A stretch of DNA of 64,000 nt, from positions 13,020,001-13,084,000 of the forward strand of contig JBHGNT010000001.1 in the NCBI GenBank assembly GCA_043228905.1. Direction: 5' to 3'. Source of the DNA: Azolla caroliniana. Its lineage: Eukaryota; Polypodiophyta. Position 1 is the first letter of the stretch; each line of letters opens with the position of its first letter. The position numbers and the translations under genes were made by a program. The notes beneath the pieces are model-generated. The model had not been told where the DNA came from. It was given only the letters and a program-made list of their open reading frames with translations, and ran no database searches. This document shows, one piece after another, positions 50,568 to 60,000 of the stretch.

Positions 50568-50738
50568 GCCTTTCAAGTACCGAAATATCCATTTGGTCGC
50601 CGCCCAATGCTCCTTGGAGGGATTGCTCATCAATCGAGTGACAACTTCGAGTGCATATGCGATGTCCGGCCTAGTGCAAACCATTGCATGCATCAGGCTT
50701 CTGACTATTGAGGCATACAGTATTTTATTCATCTCAGC
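50568..50738 (-). pseudogene. C4 copia RT end
   Basis: Minus strand: KAEMNKILYASIVRSLMHAM, VCTRPDIAYALEVVTRLMSN, EHWAATKWIFRYLKG. It is close to the C1 RT end (MVCTRPDIVYAVRVVSRFMS). It joins the RNase H pieces at 48333 and 43519. To the right it abuts a protease piece, so integrase and most of RT are missing. Confidence 0.85.
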
Positions 50739-50930
50739 TTTCAGACATTCCTCATTATTCCTCTCTAGCCGAATGGCTCAGAGGGACGTCTCCGATATGC
50801 TCGATGGGATGAGGGGTGTCGTTGCCCGTTTCGACAACCCCCCCTTGTTCCGGCTTCACTAGAGTCGAGAATCACTCCTTGTGGTTTGTCATATGGTTCG
50901 ATGCTCCGAAATCCATGTACCACACCTCTG
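50739..50930 (-). pseudogene. Copia protease fragment (C5-like)
   Basis: Minus strand: [18 protein letters not shown], a stop, then KPEQGGVVETGNDTPHPI and DVPLSHS. It matches the C5 protease at 54700-54870 ([25 protein letters not shown]). The active-site triplet is DFG, so inactive. The join to C1-like RT sequence lies at about 50760-50775. Confidence 0.78.
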
Positions 50931-51130
50931 TCACGGATTAGTAGACAAGGCTAAATACTAAGAGAGAGCAAGAGCATAAGCAAGAGAACAAGAAAGGAGA
51001 GAGAGAAGAGACAAGATAACAAGAACTAATATTATGCTTCCGTAACTAGTGTTGTTCACCTTGATTGTAATCAAGGTGCACCCGAGTATTTATACAAGAA
51101 TGTGGAGGTATGCATGTAAGCTAGGAAACA
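50930..51130 (-). repeat. Truncated copia-type LTR
   Basis: On the minus strand: TATA-like CTTGTATAAATACTCGGG near 51100-51083, a CT-rich leader and an end CTAATCCGTGACA at 50930. It contains the palindrome accttgattgtaatcaaggt at 51058-51077. No partner LTR was found. It is truncated at about 51130 by the CHR2 side. Confidence 0.5.
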
Positions 51131-52101
51131 TTAAAGCAGGAATCGTCTCCAAGGCGGATGATCACATCCCAATCACATCGAAGAAAAGAGTGCATAGTGC
51201 CTCTGAGTCGAGTAGTCCAATGAAGACAACTACTGATTCACTGTCGTCCAAGTATGAAGACTTCGGAGACGTGTTTGCGAAAAAGAATGTTGATCGCTTG
51301 CCCGAGCATCGACCCTATGATTGTCTGATTGATCTGTAAGACGGTGTCGGTTCTCCCTTCGGCCTAATTTATGCATTGTCAAAACCAGAACTCTCGGCGC
51401 TCTGAACTTATCTTGATGATGTCATGGGCTACTTCATTAGCTTTGATTCACCTATTTGAACTCTGAATTCTGATATCATACGAGGACACCAAAAGACCCA
51501 ATTTAGCTTGTTTTACAATTCAGGATAACCTTTTGTTTCGAGATAATCTTTTGTATATCCCAGAAAGACCGTGTCAGACCAGGGTGCTCTAAGAGTGTCA
51601 CGACGATCCACTTGTTGGTCATTTTGGCATTGCGAAAACCTTGGAGTTGATATCTCGCGGGTACTAGTGGATTGAACCATGGAAATTGGTCAAAGAGTTC
51701 GTGAAGTCATGCGATGCATGTGCTCGCTCCAAAGAATCTCATCATCGACCATATGGTCTCCTTAACCTCTCCCAATCCCCAAATGGCCTTGGGCCTCTCT
51801 TTCCATGGATTCCATCACTGACCTTCCCTTTGTTGGTGGCTACGACTTGGTGTTCGTCATGGTCGATCGCTTCACCAAGATGGTCCATTTTGCTCCATGT
51901 GCCAAAACCATTACCAAAGAGGAGACAGCCGATTTGTTTTTCAAAAATGTGGTTCGACTACATGAACTCCCAGATGATATCACTTCTAATTGAGGACCAC
52001 AATTTGTTTCCAATTTCTGGCGGCGCCTTCTGCAAACCTTCGGTTGTACTGTGAATTTATCTTCAGTCTATCATCCACAAACTGATGGACAAACGAAGTG
52101 G
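51131..52101 (+). pseudogene. CHR2 chromovirus pol, first part
   Basis: RT N-terminus: SSKYEDFGDVFAKKNVDRLP, EHRPYDCLIDL, a stop, then PELSAL and TYLDDVMG. Most of RT and RNase H is deleted between about 51440 and 51570. Integrase zinc region: CHDDPLVGHFGIAKTLELIS and CDACARSK (51600-51735). Core: MDSITDLPFVGGYDLVFVMV, DRFTKMVHFAPCAKTITKEE, ELPDDITSN then stop GPQFVSNFW, and VYHPQTDGQTK. The frame is cut at 52101 by copia C5 and resumes at 58508. Confidence 0.85.
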
Positions 52102-52514
52102 TGTAAACGATTACTTGCGGAAGCGTTAGAGAACAGAGAAAGCAGAGATACACAAAGTACACGGGAGAGACAGAGAGAGCAGAACGTAAAAGCTATATTC
52201 AAAAACGATATAGACACTCTGTGTTTACAACTGTGCTCAGTAGCACTATTTATACAAGTCCTCGTGGGACTGACAGAAGTACCGCGCACTTCAATGCTCA
52301 CACGAGCATCTGACACTTACTACGAGACTATAACTGCCTAGTAGTCTAAACTAATACCAGGCCTCTGGTTACCGTCTGGATCCGGCTAACCGGCTCCCCA
52401 GCTCACCGGCTCTGTTGCTTGCCGGCTCGGTTGCTCATGGCTTACCGATCCATCTCGCTTGCCGGCTCGGGCTTATTCAGCCGATCCGGCTCCAATTGAG
52501 CTTGCCGCTCAACA
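52102..52514 (-). repeat. C5 3' LTR (413 bp)
   Basis: Plus strand TGTAAACGATTACTTGCGG to TTGCCGCTCAACA. Minus-strand TATA-like TTGTATAAATAGTGC at about 52258-52244. Same family as S2. Confidence 0.93.
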
Positions 52515-52526
52515 CTCCCCCTCAAG
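52515..52526 (-). promoter_or_regulatory. C5 polypurine tract
   Basis: Minus strand CTTGAGGGGGAG next to the 3' LTR, identical to that of C3. Confidence 0.85.
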
Positions 52527-52955
52527 CTCAACTTGAGGTTGGATCCTAGTGTCAGCCTCTGTGGCAGTCGGTTCTTCTAACCGACTTCTCCTGGCGTCGC
52601 TCCGCCTTGCTCGCACTCCTCGTCCGGTCCGGTTCTGTTTGTCGTGACCCTTCTGGTTTTGCGCGCCTCGACCTTCTCGGTCGGGATGTCTACTCAATAG
52701 GCCCCTCTCAGCTCCTTTGTTGTTATGACTCCAGCGCTTGCCGATCCGTCGGTTCCTCCGCGATGGCATCGACTCTCGCTGCATCCGTGTCTACTTGGCC
52801 TTGAATTGATCCGGTTCTTCCGAATCTGTCTGTTGAACCGAATCGACTGTCTCCGATTCGTTCCAGCTCTTGTCTGAATCGGTTACTCCCGATTCGTCTT
52901 CTGGTTCCAAACCCTTCACCACATCAGACCATGTCCAGGTCTTGGCCTTCTTCCT
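52527..52955 (-). other. C5 region between coding end and polypurine tract
   Basis: About 430 bp rich in cggttcttc and gattcg motifs, with short open frames only. No domain recognised. Confidence 0.5.
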
Positions 52956-53800
52956 TCAGTCGGCTCTATCCTTCTTGACTCTGTCGCCGTTGCTGCTTGT
53001 TCCGACTTGTTCGGATGTGTCGACTTCCCTTGTCGACTCAGCTCTTTTCTTCTTCTTGACTCTCCCTTCGTCTATTCTTCCCTCACCGGCGCAATCGGCA
53101 GTCTCTTTGCCTTTGCTCGTTCCGGTGTCTTTGCTCGTTCTCCCCCTCAAGTGTGGCACGTCGAGATGCTGAACACCAAGCATTTCGGTGAAGTGTTGCA
53201 ACTTGTCTGATTCGAGTGGTTTGGTGAAAATGTCGGCAACTTGCCGATCCGTGTGAACATACTAAAGTTTGACCTCACCGCTTAGGACACGCTCACGCAC
53301 GAAGTGCTAGTGCACTTCTATGTGCTTTGTGCGAGCATGGAATACGGGGTTCTTGGCGAGTTGCATGCTGCTTACGTTGTTGCAATAGACCAAAATCGGG
53401 GTCGGTACCTCGATCCATAGGTCTTGCAACAGTCGCCGAAGCCAAATGGCTTCACAGGTGGCAATGGTAGCGCCCCGATACTCAGCCTCAGTGCTCGACA
53501 GAGCAAATGTTAGCTGCTTTTTGCTGCTCCACGCAACAACTGCGCTCCCAAGGGAAAACATAAAACCAGAAGTGGATCTGTGATCCGACACATCGTCGGC
53601 CCAGTCGGCATCCGTGTAACCGACTAGCTCTTCGGTTATACCTCGTTGGTATAACAGTCCCCGGTCCTTCATGCTGCTTACATATCGCAGTATCCGTTGT
53701 GCGCACTGAAGGTGCTCCATGGTCGGCTTCTGCATGAACTGACTTATCATTCCGACCGGATAGCTGATGTCAGGTCACGTGATAGTCAAGTAAATAAGGC
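52956..53800 (-). pseudogene. C5 RNase H and C-terminal extension
   Basis: Minus strand: MISQFMQKPTMEHLQCAQRI, LVGYTDADWADDVSDHRSTS, AWSSKKQLTFALSSTEAEYR, VYCNNVSSMQLAKN and HARTKHIEVH, then a stop (about 53307). After further RNase H sequence (QVADIFTKPL near 53225), the frame continues well beyond the usual copia end as a Lys/Glu/Ser-rich tail (KKKKRAESTREVDTSEQVGT) to 52956. The catalytic YCDN is YCNN. Confidence 0.82.
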
Positions 53801-54690
53801 TTCAGACAATTTGTCGGAACCGTTTCTCGTTGCAGGCCGGTCCGGAGTTGGGACGAAGCTTCTGGTTCCGGTCCAAGGGTGTGGAGACAGATCGGCATTC
53901 TATCATGCCGAACTTGGACAGCATATTCAAGACGTAATGCCGTTGTGAGATCAATATGCCGTCGAGGGTTCGGATCACCTCGATCCCAAGAAAATAATGA
54001 AGGTCCCCCAAGTCCTTCATCTCAAATGCGTCCGACAACTGGGACTTGACGCGGTTGACTGCTGGAAGACCCGGTCCGGTGATGACTAAATCATCAACAT
54101 ACAACAGGATACATACCGGACCGGCTGAGCCTTTCCGGATGAACACTTGGAGGCCACAAACCCCATCTTACGCAACCGGTGTGTGATCTTCGTATTCCAA
54201 GCTCGAGGGGCTTACTTCAGGTCGTACAACAACTTCTTCAGCCGGCATACCGCCGACTTCTTCATCTCCAATTGAAAACCAGGGGGCTGAGTCATAAAGA
54301 CTTCTTCTTCAAGATCACCCTGAAGAAACGCATTCTTCACATCCATCTGGTGAAGATGCCACCCCCTTACTGCAGCAACCGCTAGCACCACACGAACCGT
54401 CGTCATCTTCGCTACCGGAGCAAAGGTCTCGTCGTAGTCGATTCCGAGGGTCTGCGCGTATCGCTTCGCCACTAACCGGGCCTTGTACCGGTTAACTGAA
54501 TTGTCGGTGTTGTACTTTACCTTGTACACCCACTTGCATCCGATCGGTTTATAGTGACGGGGAGGGTCAACTAGGTCCCATGTCTCGTTGACATCAAGTG
54601 CCCGTATTTCTTCCTCCATAGCAGCACGCCAATTTGCGTCCTTTGCCGCTTCTGCGTAGCTCTCCGAACGTGTAATACGTTCATCAGCTT
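53801..54690 (-). pseudogene. C5 reverse transcriptase
   Basis: Minus strand: [73 protein letters not shown] and LKKLLYDLK followed by TAA (Gln position, about 54212); then CILLYVDDLVITG at about 54105, [18 protein letters not shown]. The catalytic YVDD is intact but the stop and a small gap near 54150-54200 disable it. Confidence 0.86.
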
Positions 54691-55090
54691 CCCCTTCTGT
54701 CCGACGTGGCTCAAAGGGACTTCTCCGACGTGCACGATTGGGTGAGGAGTGTCGTCTCCGGTTTCGAGTACTCCTGGTTGATCCGGTTTCTCCAAAAAGG
54801 AGAACCACTCTTTGTGGTTCGTCATGTGGTTCAACGCACCGGAATCAACATACCACACTTCCTCCGATTTGGAAGTGGTCTTCTTCATCGGGTTCGCCTC
54901 ATGCTTCATCACCAAGGCTGGCCCGTTACCATTCTTGGATCCTCCCGATCCCTTCGCGTAGTGCGAGCTTTGCCGGCCATCCTTGCCGGCCTTGCCAGAT
55001 CTGGATTTGTCTGAATCGACGCGTTTTCTCCAGCACTCGCTCTCTCTGTGGCCCTTTTTGCCACAGTACCAGCATTCCGTTGCAGTCTTT
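54691..55090 (-). pseudogene. C5 zinc knuckle and protease
   Basis: Minus strand: zinc knuckle CWYCGKKGHRERECW (about 55068-55025), basic linker KSRSGKAGKDGRQSS, then [20 protein letters not shown] with the catalytic Asp intact, [20 protein letters not shown] and [15 protein letters not shown]. At about 54665-54690 the protease runs out of frame into the RT leader; the pre-integrase and integrase domains are absent. Confidence 0.84.
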
Positions 55091-56916
55091 GGACACCTGT
55101 GGGGGCCTTACGGTAGGAAACCGTCTCCGGCAAAGGTAGAAGCCATCTCCGCGATGAAGGACAACTGCGGGTCGGTTACGGAGGTCCGCAGATTCTTGGG
55201 GGCGTGTGCGTTCTACCACATCTGGATTCCGCACTACGTGCATGTTGCGGAGCCGTTCTACAGGTTATTGAAGAAAGGGCGTAGGTTCGAGTGGAGGACG
55301 GAGCAAACAGAGTCGGTCCGGAGACTAAAGGAGGCACTTACGGTAGCACCAGCTCTCCGTAAAGCGGCTTACGGCAAGGCTGTCCCCATCTACGTGACGG
55401 TGGACACGAGCCCGACCGGGATCGGGTGGGTGATCAACCAAGAGGATGACATGGGCACGAGGTTCCCCATCCGGTTCGGCACCAAGGTCCTTAGTGAGTG
55501 ACAACGAGGATACGCCCAGGTTAAACGCGAACTCTGGGGTATCGTTTCAGCGGTGAAGGCCGATAAAGACTACCTGATCGGGACAGAGGTAATAATCGAT
55601 ACGGACTGCCTGCCGATTCTCGGCATGGTTTCCGGATGCGCGACGTCGGACCTGGCAATGCTCTGATGGATAGCGTACATCAAGTCCCTGAATCTGGAGA
55701 TACGACACATTTCCGGAAAAGACAATGCCATGGCCGACATGCTCTCAAGGGCGAGGTTCGAAAACGAAGACGGCATGGTTTCGGAGGACGAGGAAGTCGG
55801 CGTAGATTTCTTCGAGGCGGCATACGTGACGTCCAGAAAGGGGAGCACCACGGCGCTTAACGAATTCGACGAGAGCAAGTATGACGGGGAGTGGCTCCAG
55901 ATCGGCGGGCTCTTGAAAACAATGACACCGGACGCGGCGTGGACAAAGGAAAGACCAACTGGATCCGGAAGAAAGCGTACTGATTCTTCCTTTGGGACGA
56001 GTACGTATGGAAGCACCCGAAGAAGAGGGACGGCATCCCGCTTCGAGTGGTGGCGAAGAAGGAGGAACAGGAGGAGTTCTTGGAGGCCTACCATGAGAGT
56101 CCCTGGGCCAGACACCGCGGGACGTGGGCCACTTTCGAGAAGCTAAAGGGGAAGTACTGGTGCTCGGGACTGTACCGGGACATGCATCGGTTCGTGATGA
56201 CTTGTGAAAGCTGTCAGATGCACTCCATAGTCCGACACCGGGACGAGCTACACCCGACCTACCCGCCTACGGTCCATTTCAAGTGGATGGTGGACTTGGT
56301 GACGATGCCGATGGGGGTAGGACAGATGCGATACCTAGTGCTTGCACGGGAAGACTTAACGAACCAGGTGGAAGGCCGTGCACTGCAGAACAAGACAACC
56401 GCGGCGGTATGCCGGTTCTTGATCAAAGAGGTAGTGTGTCGGTACGGGTGCGTCGGGAGGATCGTGGCGGACCGGGGATAGCTGGATGCGCGGGAAGCTG
56501 AGGAGTTGTTCGACCGACTAGGCGTCAAACTCTCCCTCACTACGGCGTACAATCCAGAGGCTAACGGGAAGGTGGAGCGCGGACACGGGCCGATCGTCAA
56601 AGCACTAGTACGGGCGTGTGAAGGCCAAGTCGGGAATTGGCCGCGACTGCTACCTTATGCCTTGTGGGCGGACCGAACTATGCACAGTTCGGTAACCGGG
56701 TTCATGCCGGCAGAGCTTATGTACGGACAGAAGTCGATCATGCCAACAGAGCAAACCATCTCCTCATGGGCCACGGTGGACTGGAGAGATGAGATGAGCC
56801 GGGAGGAGCTGCTGGCGGCACGGATTCGATAGCTCGAGCAAAGGCCGGAGGACGTGGAATGAGCCGCGGAGAAGCTTCGGTTGGCAAGGTTGAAGAACAA
56901 AGGGCGGTTTGACCGG
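55091..56916 (+). pseudogene. G4: gypsy pol fragment (RT end, RNase H, integrase)
   Basis: Plus strand inside C5. It starts abruptly with GHLWGPYGRKPSPAKVEAIS (G3 pol about residue 408) and runs through RNase H (IYVTVDTSPTGIGWVINQED), zinc region (HESPWARHRGTWATFEKLKG, CESCQMHS) and core (KWMVDLVTMPMG, IVADRG, YNPEANGKVERGHGPIVKAL) to KGRFDR at 56916. Stops: TGA 55499-55501, TGA near 55665, frameshift near 55960, TAG 56479-56481, TAG 56830-56832. Wide similarity to G3 and G2 places it in the same family. The first half of the element is missing. Confidence 0.87.
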
Positions 56917-57237
56917 TGTCGTGAAGAATTTCGGCCAGAGGCGGAAACCGGGAAACATTGGCTACATCGGCAGGGTGTTGTGTGTGTACGCACCCGTGTA
57001 CATTTAGTGTGAATATCGAGGGCGCCTTTATGGCGCCGAAGAGTAGTCAAGTCGGGGACAGACGATCCCATGTAAGTCGGGATTGTCCCACATTGTAACG
57101 CATCCCCTTCCTTGTTCTATAAAAGGAAGGGAACGCCCTTTGTGTAAGGGTTGCCCATTTTGCATTAGAGGGTATACCGTTAGGTTAGAGTTAGCTTCTT
57201 CTTCTTCTTCTCCTTCATGTTCGCTTAGGGTTTTCTT
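56917..57237 (+). repeat. Gypsy LTR fragment joined to C5 gag
   Basis: Starts TGTCGTGAAGAATTTCGGCC after CCGG (56913-56916) and matches the minus-strand LTR at 12400-12075. TATA-like TTCTATAAAAGGAAGGG at about 57116. It interrupts G4 pol before its natural end and stops at about 57237, where C5 gag begins on the minus strand. The rest of the LTR and any second flank are missing. Confidence 0.82.
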
Positions 57238-58006
57238 GCCATCTTCCGGTGCCACCATGACTCCCCCTGCTCCCAGAGGGTCTGGAACTATTGTCGGCAC
57301 ATTCTCTGTGCCTTTGTTCTTGGTCTTGTCGGCCGCCTCCATTGCGTGCCGACCTGCCTCGTCCACCACGCCCATGGGACCGATCCGCTTCCATGTACAA
57401 CATCCGATTGTCAATGGGTGTGCTAGTTGACACACCGGCATGGTTCTCCTCTACAAGGAGCATCGATTGTAAGTCGAAAAATAACGGTGTATTCTCCATT
57501 GTACATACCGCCATTCGGAACGCTCTGAACTTAGACGCCAGGCCCCCAAGACAGACCTGTATCATCTCGTCTTCCTCTACGGTAACGTTGATAGAGGCAA
57601 GCGAGTCACAGATCTCTTTAATTCGGGCCGTGTAATCCGCCACCGACATGTCCTTCTGTCGAACATTGCTTAACTCTTGTCGGAGTTGCAACTTCCGAGC
57701 TGTAGTGCTCGCTGCAAAAACCTTCTTCAGGTTTCCCCAAGCCTCCTTCAGCGTCTTGGCGTCTCGGATGTGGCTCAGCAGCTGGTCTCCGACACTGGAC
57801 GCGAAGCAGTACATCACTCTGCTTGCCGATTGTTCCCACACTGGGAAGTCCTTATGTGCCGCATCAAGTGCTGTTTCGTTGGCTCCTTCGACGAAACTCC
57901 AGTAGCCATGCCCAAGCAGGTACTAGTGCATCTTGTACAACCAAGATGCGTAGTTGGATCTGTCGAGTTTCTCCACAGGGAGCGAGCTAGCCATCCCTCT
58001 ATCCAT
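57238..58006 (-). pseudogene. C5 gag, 3' end lost
   Basis: Minus-strand ATG at 58006 (MDRGMASSLPVEKLDRSNY), then MH followed by a stop at a Gln position, YLLGHGYWSFVEGANETALD, WEQSASRVMYCFASSVGDQL, UBN2 capsid (LKKVFAASTTARKLQLRQEL, YTARIKEICDSLASINVTVE) and a Gly/Arg-rich stretch (RGGRGRSARNGGGRQD). It is cut at 57238 by the gypsy LTR fragment. The zinc knuckle is found on the other side at about 55068. Confidence 0.86.
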
Positions 58007-58085
58007 CACTTCTCTATCTGTTGTTCTTACAACCTGTTAGGGTTTGCTTTCAAGCGTTTGTCGGTTGCAGAGGTTCTCAACCCTC

Positions 58086-58099
58086 GCGCTCTGATACCA
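58086..58099 (-). promoter_or_regulatory. C5 primer binding site (initiator Met tRNA type)
   Basis: Minus strand TGGTATCAGAGCGC directly adjoining the 5' LTR. Confidence 0.9.
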
Positions 58100-58507
58100 T
58101 GTGAACGATTACTTGCGGAAGCGTTAGAGAACAGAGAAAGCAGAGAATACACAAAGCACACGGGAGAGAGAGCAGAACGTAAAAGCTATATTCAAAAATG
58201 ATATAGACACTCTGTGTTTACAACTGTGCTCAGTAGCACTATTTATACAAGTCCTCGTGGGACTGACAGAAGTACCGTGTACTTCAATGCTCACACGAGT
58301 ATCTGACACTTACTACGAGACTATAACTGCCTATTAGTCTAAACTAATACTAGGCCTCCGGTTACCGTCTGGATCCGGTTAACCAGCTCCCCAGCTCACC
58401 GGCTCTGTTGCTTGTCGGCTCGGTTGCTCATGGCTTACCGATCCGTCTTGCTTGCCGGTTCGGGCTTATTCAACCGATCCGGCTCCAGTTGAGCTTGCCG
58501 CTCAACA
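58100..58507 (-). repeat. C5 5' LTR (408 bp)
   Basis: Matches 52102-52514 with scattered changes and a short indel in the agagagagag stretch; starts TGTGAACG where the other copy has TGTAAACG. Confidence 0.93.
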
Positions 58508-59287
58508 AGTGGGTTAACCAAATCCTGGAAAAGTGCTTACGGTGCTCTCTTAGCTACCAACAAGGCAACTGGGTTAACCTTCTCCCACTTGCCGAGTTCA
58601 CCTACAACAAATCTCTGCATGCATCTACGGAAGTTACTCCATTTTTTGCAAACTACTATCTCCACCCCTGCTTCAACATTTCTCTTCCCTCTGACCCTGT
58701 CAATCCTTCTCCAAAGGACTAGGCACGTCTCTTGGAGGATGTACCTCGCGATCTTTCCTTGGAGCTCACCCTCGCTGGAGAACGCTACAAGGAGCAAGCT
58801 GACTGACGACCATCTTCGCTCAGATGCCCCCCGGTTCAAGGTAGGTGACTTTGTTTGGCGTCTCCGTCGCAATGTTGCCACCACTCATCCTTGTCTGAAG
58901 CTTGATTACAAGAAGTTAGGCCCTTTTCGAATCATCAAGAAATTTGGTTCCATGGTTGTCCGCTTAGAGCTACCATCCCACTTCTGTATTCATAATGTAT
59001 TCCATGTCTCCCTTCTTGAACTTCACCATATATCTAAAATCCCTGATCGACACCCTTCTCCTCCACAACCAATCTTGCTCTCGACAGGAGAAGAATATGA
59101 GGTCGACCAAATTCTCGACTCTCGTCTCTTCCGTCGTCAGCTTCAATAAAGGGTAATCGATCTCCAAAGCAACATGGGAGCCGACACAACATCTCTAGGA
59201 TGCCCCGGACATAGTTTGGGCATTTCATGAACAATATCCACAGAAACTGGCTGCGAGTCCTGGGAGGCGGCTTTAGAGGGAGGATAA
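58508..59287 (+). pseudogene. CHR2 integrase end and decayed chromodomain
   Basis: Resumes the frame left at 52101: VNQILEKCLRCSLSYQQGNW, LPLAEFTYNKSLHASTEVTP; a frame change near 58720; then PRFKVGDFVWRLRRNVATTH, KKLGPFRIIKKFGSMVVRLE, HNVFHVSLLELHHISKIPDR (GPY-like module) and EEYEVDQILDSRLFRRQLQ, the start of a chromodomain. A stop at 59147-59149 follows; remnants TWEPTQHL and AASPRRRL are readable to about 59275. Purine tract AGAGGGAGGATAA at 59275-59287. Confidence 0.85.
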
Positions 59288-60000
59288 TGTCATAGATAGG
59301 ATGCCACATGGAATGTAGGGGGTTGAACCCAATGATGACCTCCGGGTCTTATTGGGCAACCTTACCAGTTTAGCTACATCCATCTATGCATTATTGTATT
59401 GTATAAGATTCAACTAATTACATTGTAGGTTAATCACTAGAAAATGAGGTGGAACTATGAGGGTTTTGAACCAAGAGAGGTGTCTTGTCAAATGTCATTC
59501 CATCGTAAGTTTGTTTCAAGGATAATGTGGCTTATTGCAAGGGTTTGTTTAGGCAATTTAGTTTGTTTTAGCAAAGGTCAATTTAGGCTATTTAGTTTTT
59601 TTCGAGGAAGTGTGGATTATTGTCAAGGTCAATTTAGGCATTTTAGTTTGTTTCATGGAAGTGTGCATTGTTGCTAGTGGGCTATAAAAAAGGATGCCTT
59701 TTCGGCGCTTTTTGGTTGAAGTAAGTTTAAAATTTATGACCTTTATATCACTAATAAGTTGCTTTAATCAACTATGCTAGCATGTTATACAATTCATCCG
59801 TACTTTGTATGTTGTTAGTGATAGAAATTATTCATTGTCAAGTTCAAGAGATGATTCATTTTGAAGTACTTAAGAGAATCTTGCTACAAAGTTTAGCACT
59901 TAGGTAGAGACAATCACACTTAAATCTTGGTACAAATATTAGAGTGTGTCTAGATCGTAATAGCACTTGCACTCCTAGATTAGCAAAGGAGGCCGCCCCT
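59288..60000 (+). repeat. CHR2 3' LTR (start certain, end not)
   Basis: Starts TGTCATAGATAGG directly after the purine tract. A promoter-like GGGCTATAAAAAAGGATGCC lies at about 59680, preceded by three copies of a caatttaggc/tttagtttgttt motif (59550-59650). The 5' partner is not in the window, so the right end (given as 60000) is a guess. Confidence 0.6.

Larger units (their letters stand above)
52102..58507 (-). mobile_element. Copia element C5, integrase lost, holding G4
   Basis: Minus strand, inserted in the CHR2 integrase gene. LTRs 52102-52514 and 58100-58507; duplication AGTGG (52097-52101 and 58508-58512). Gag (57238-58006) and zinc knuckle/protease (54690-55090) are separated by gypsy fragment G4. 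Protease runs directly into the RT leader, so the integrase is deleted. RT and RNase H follow. Confidence 0.92.
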
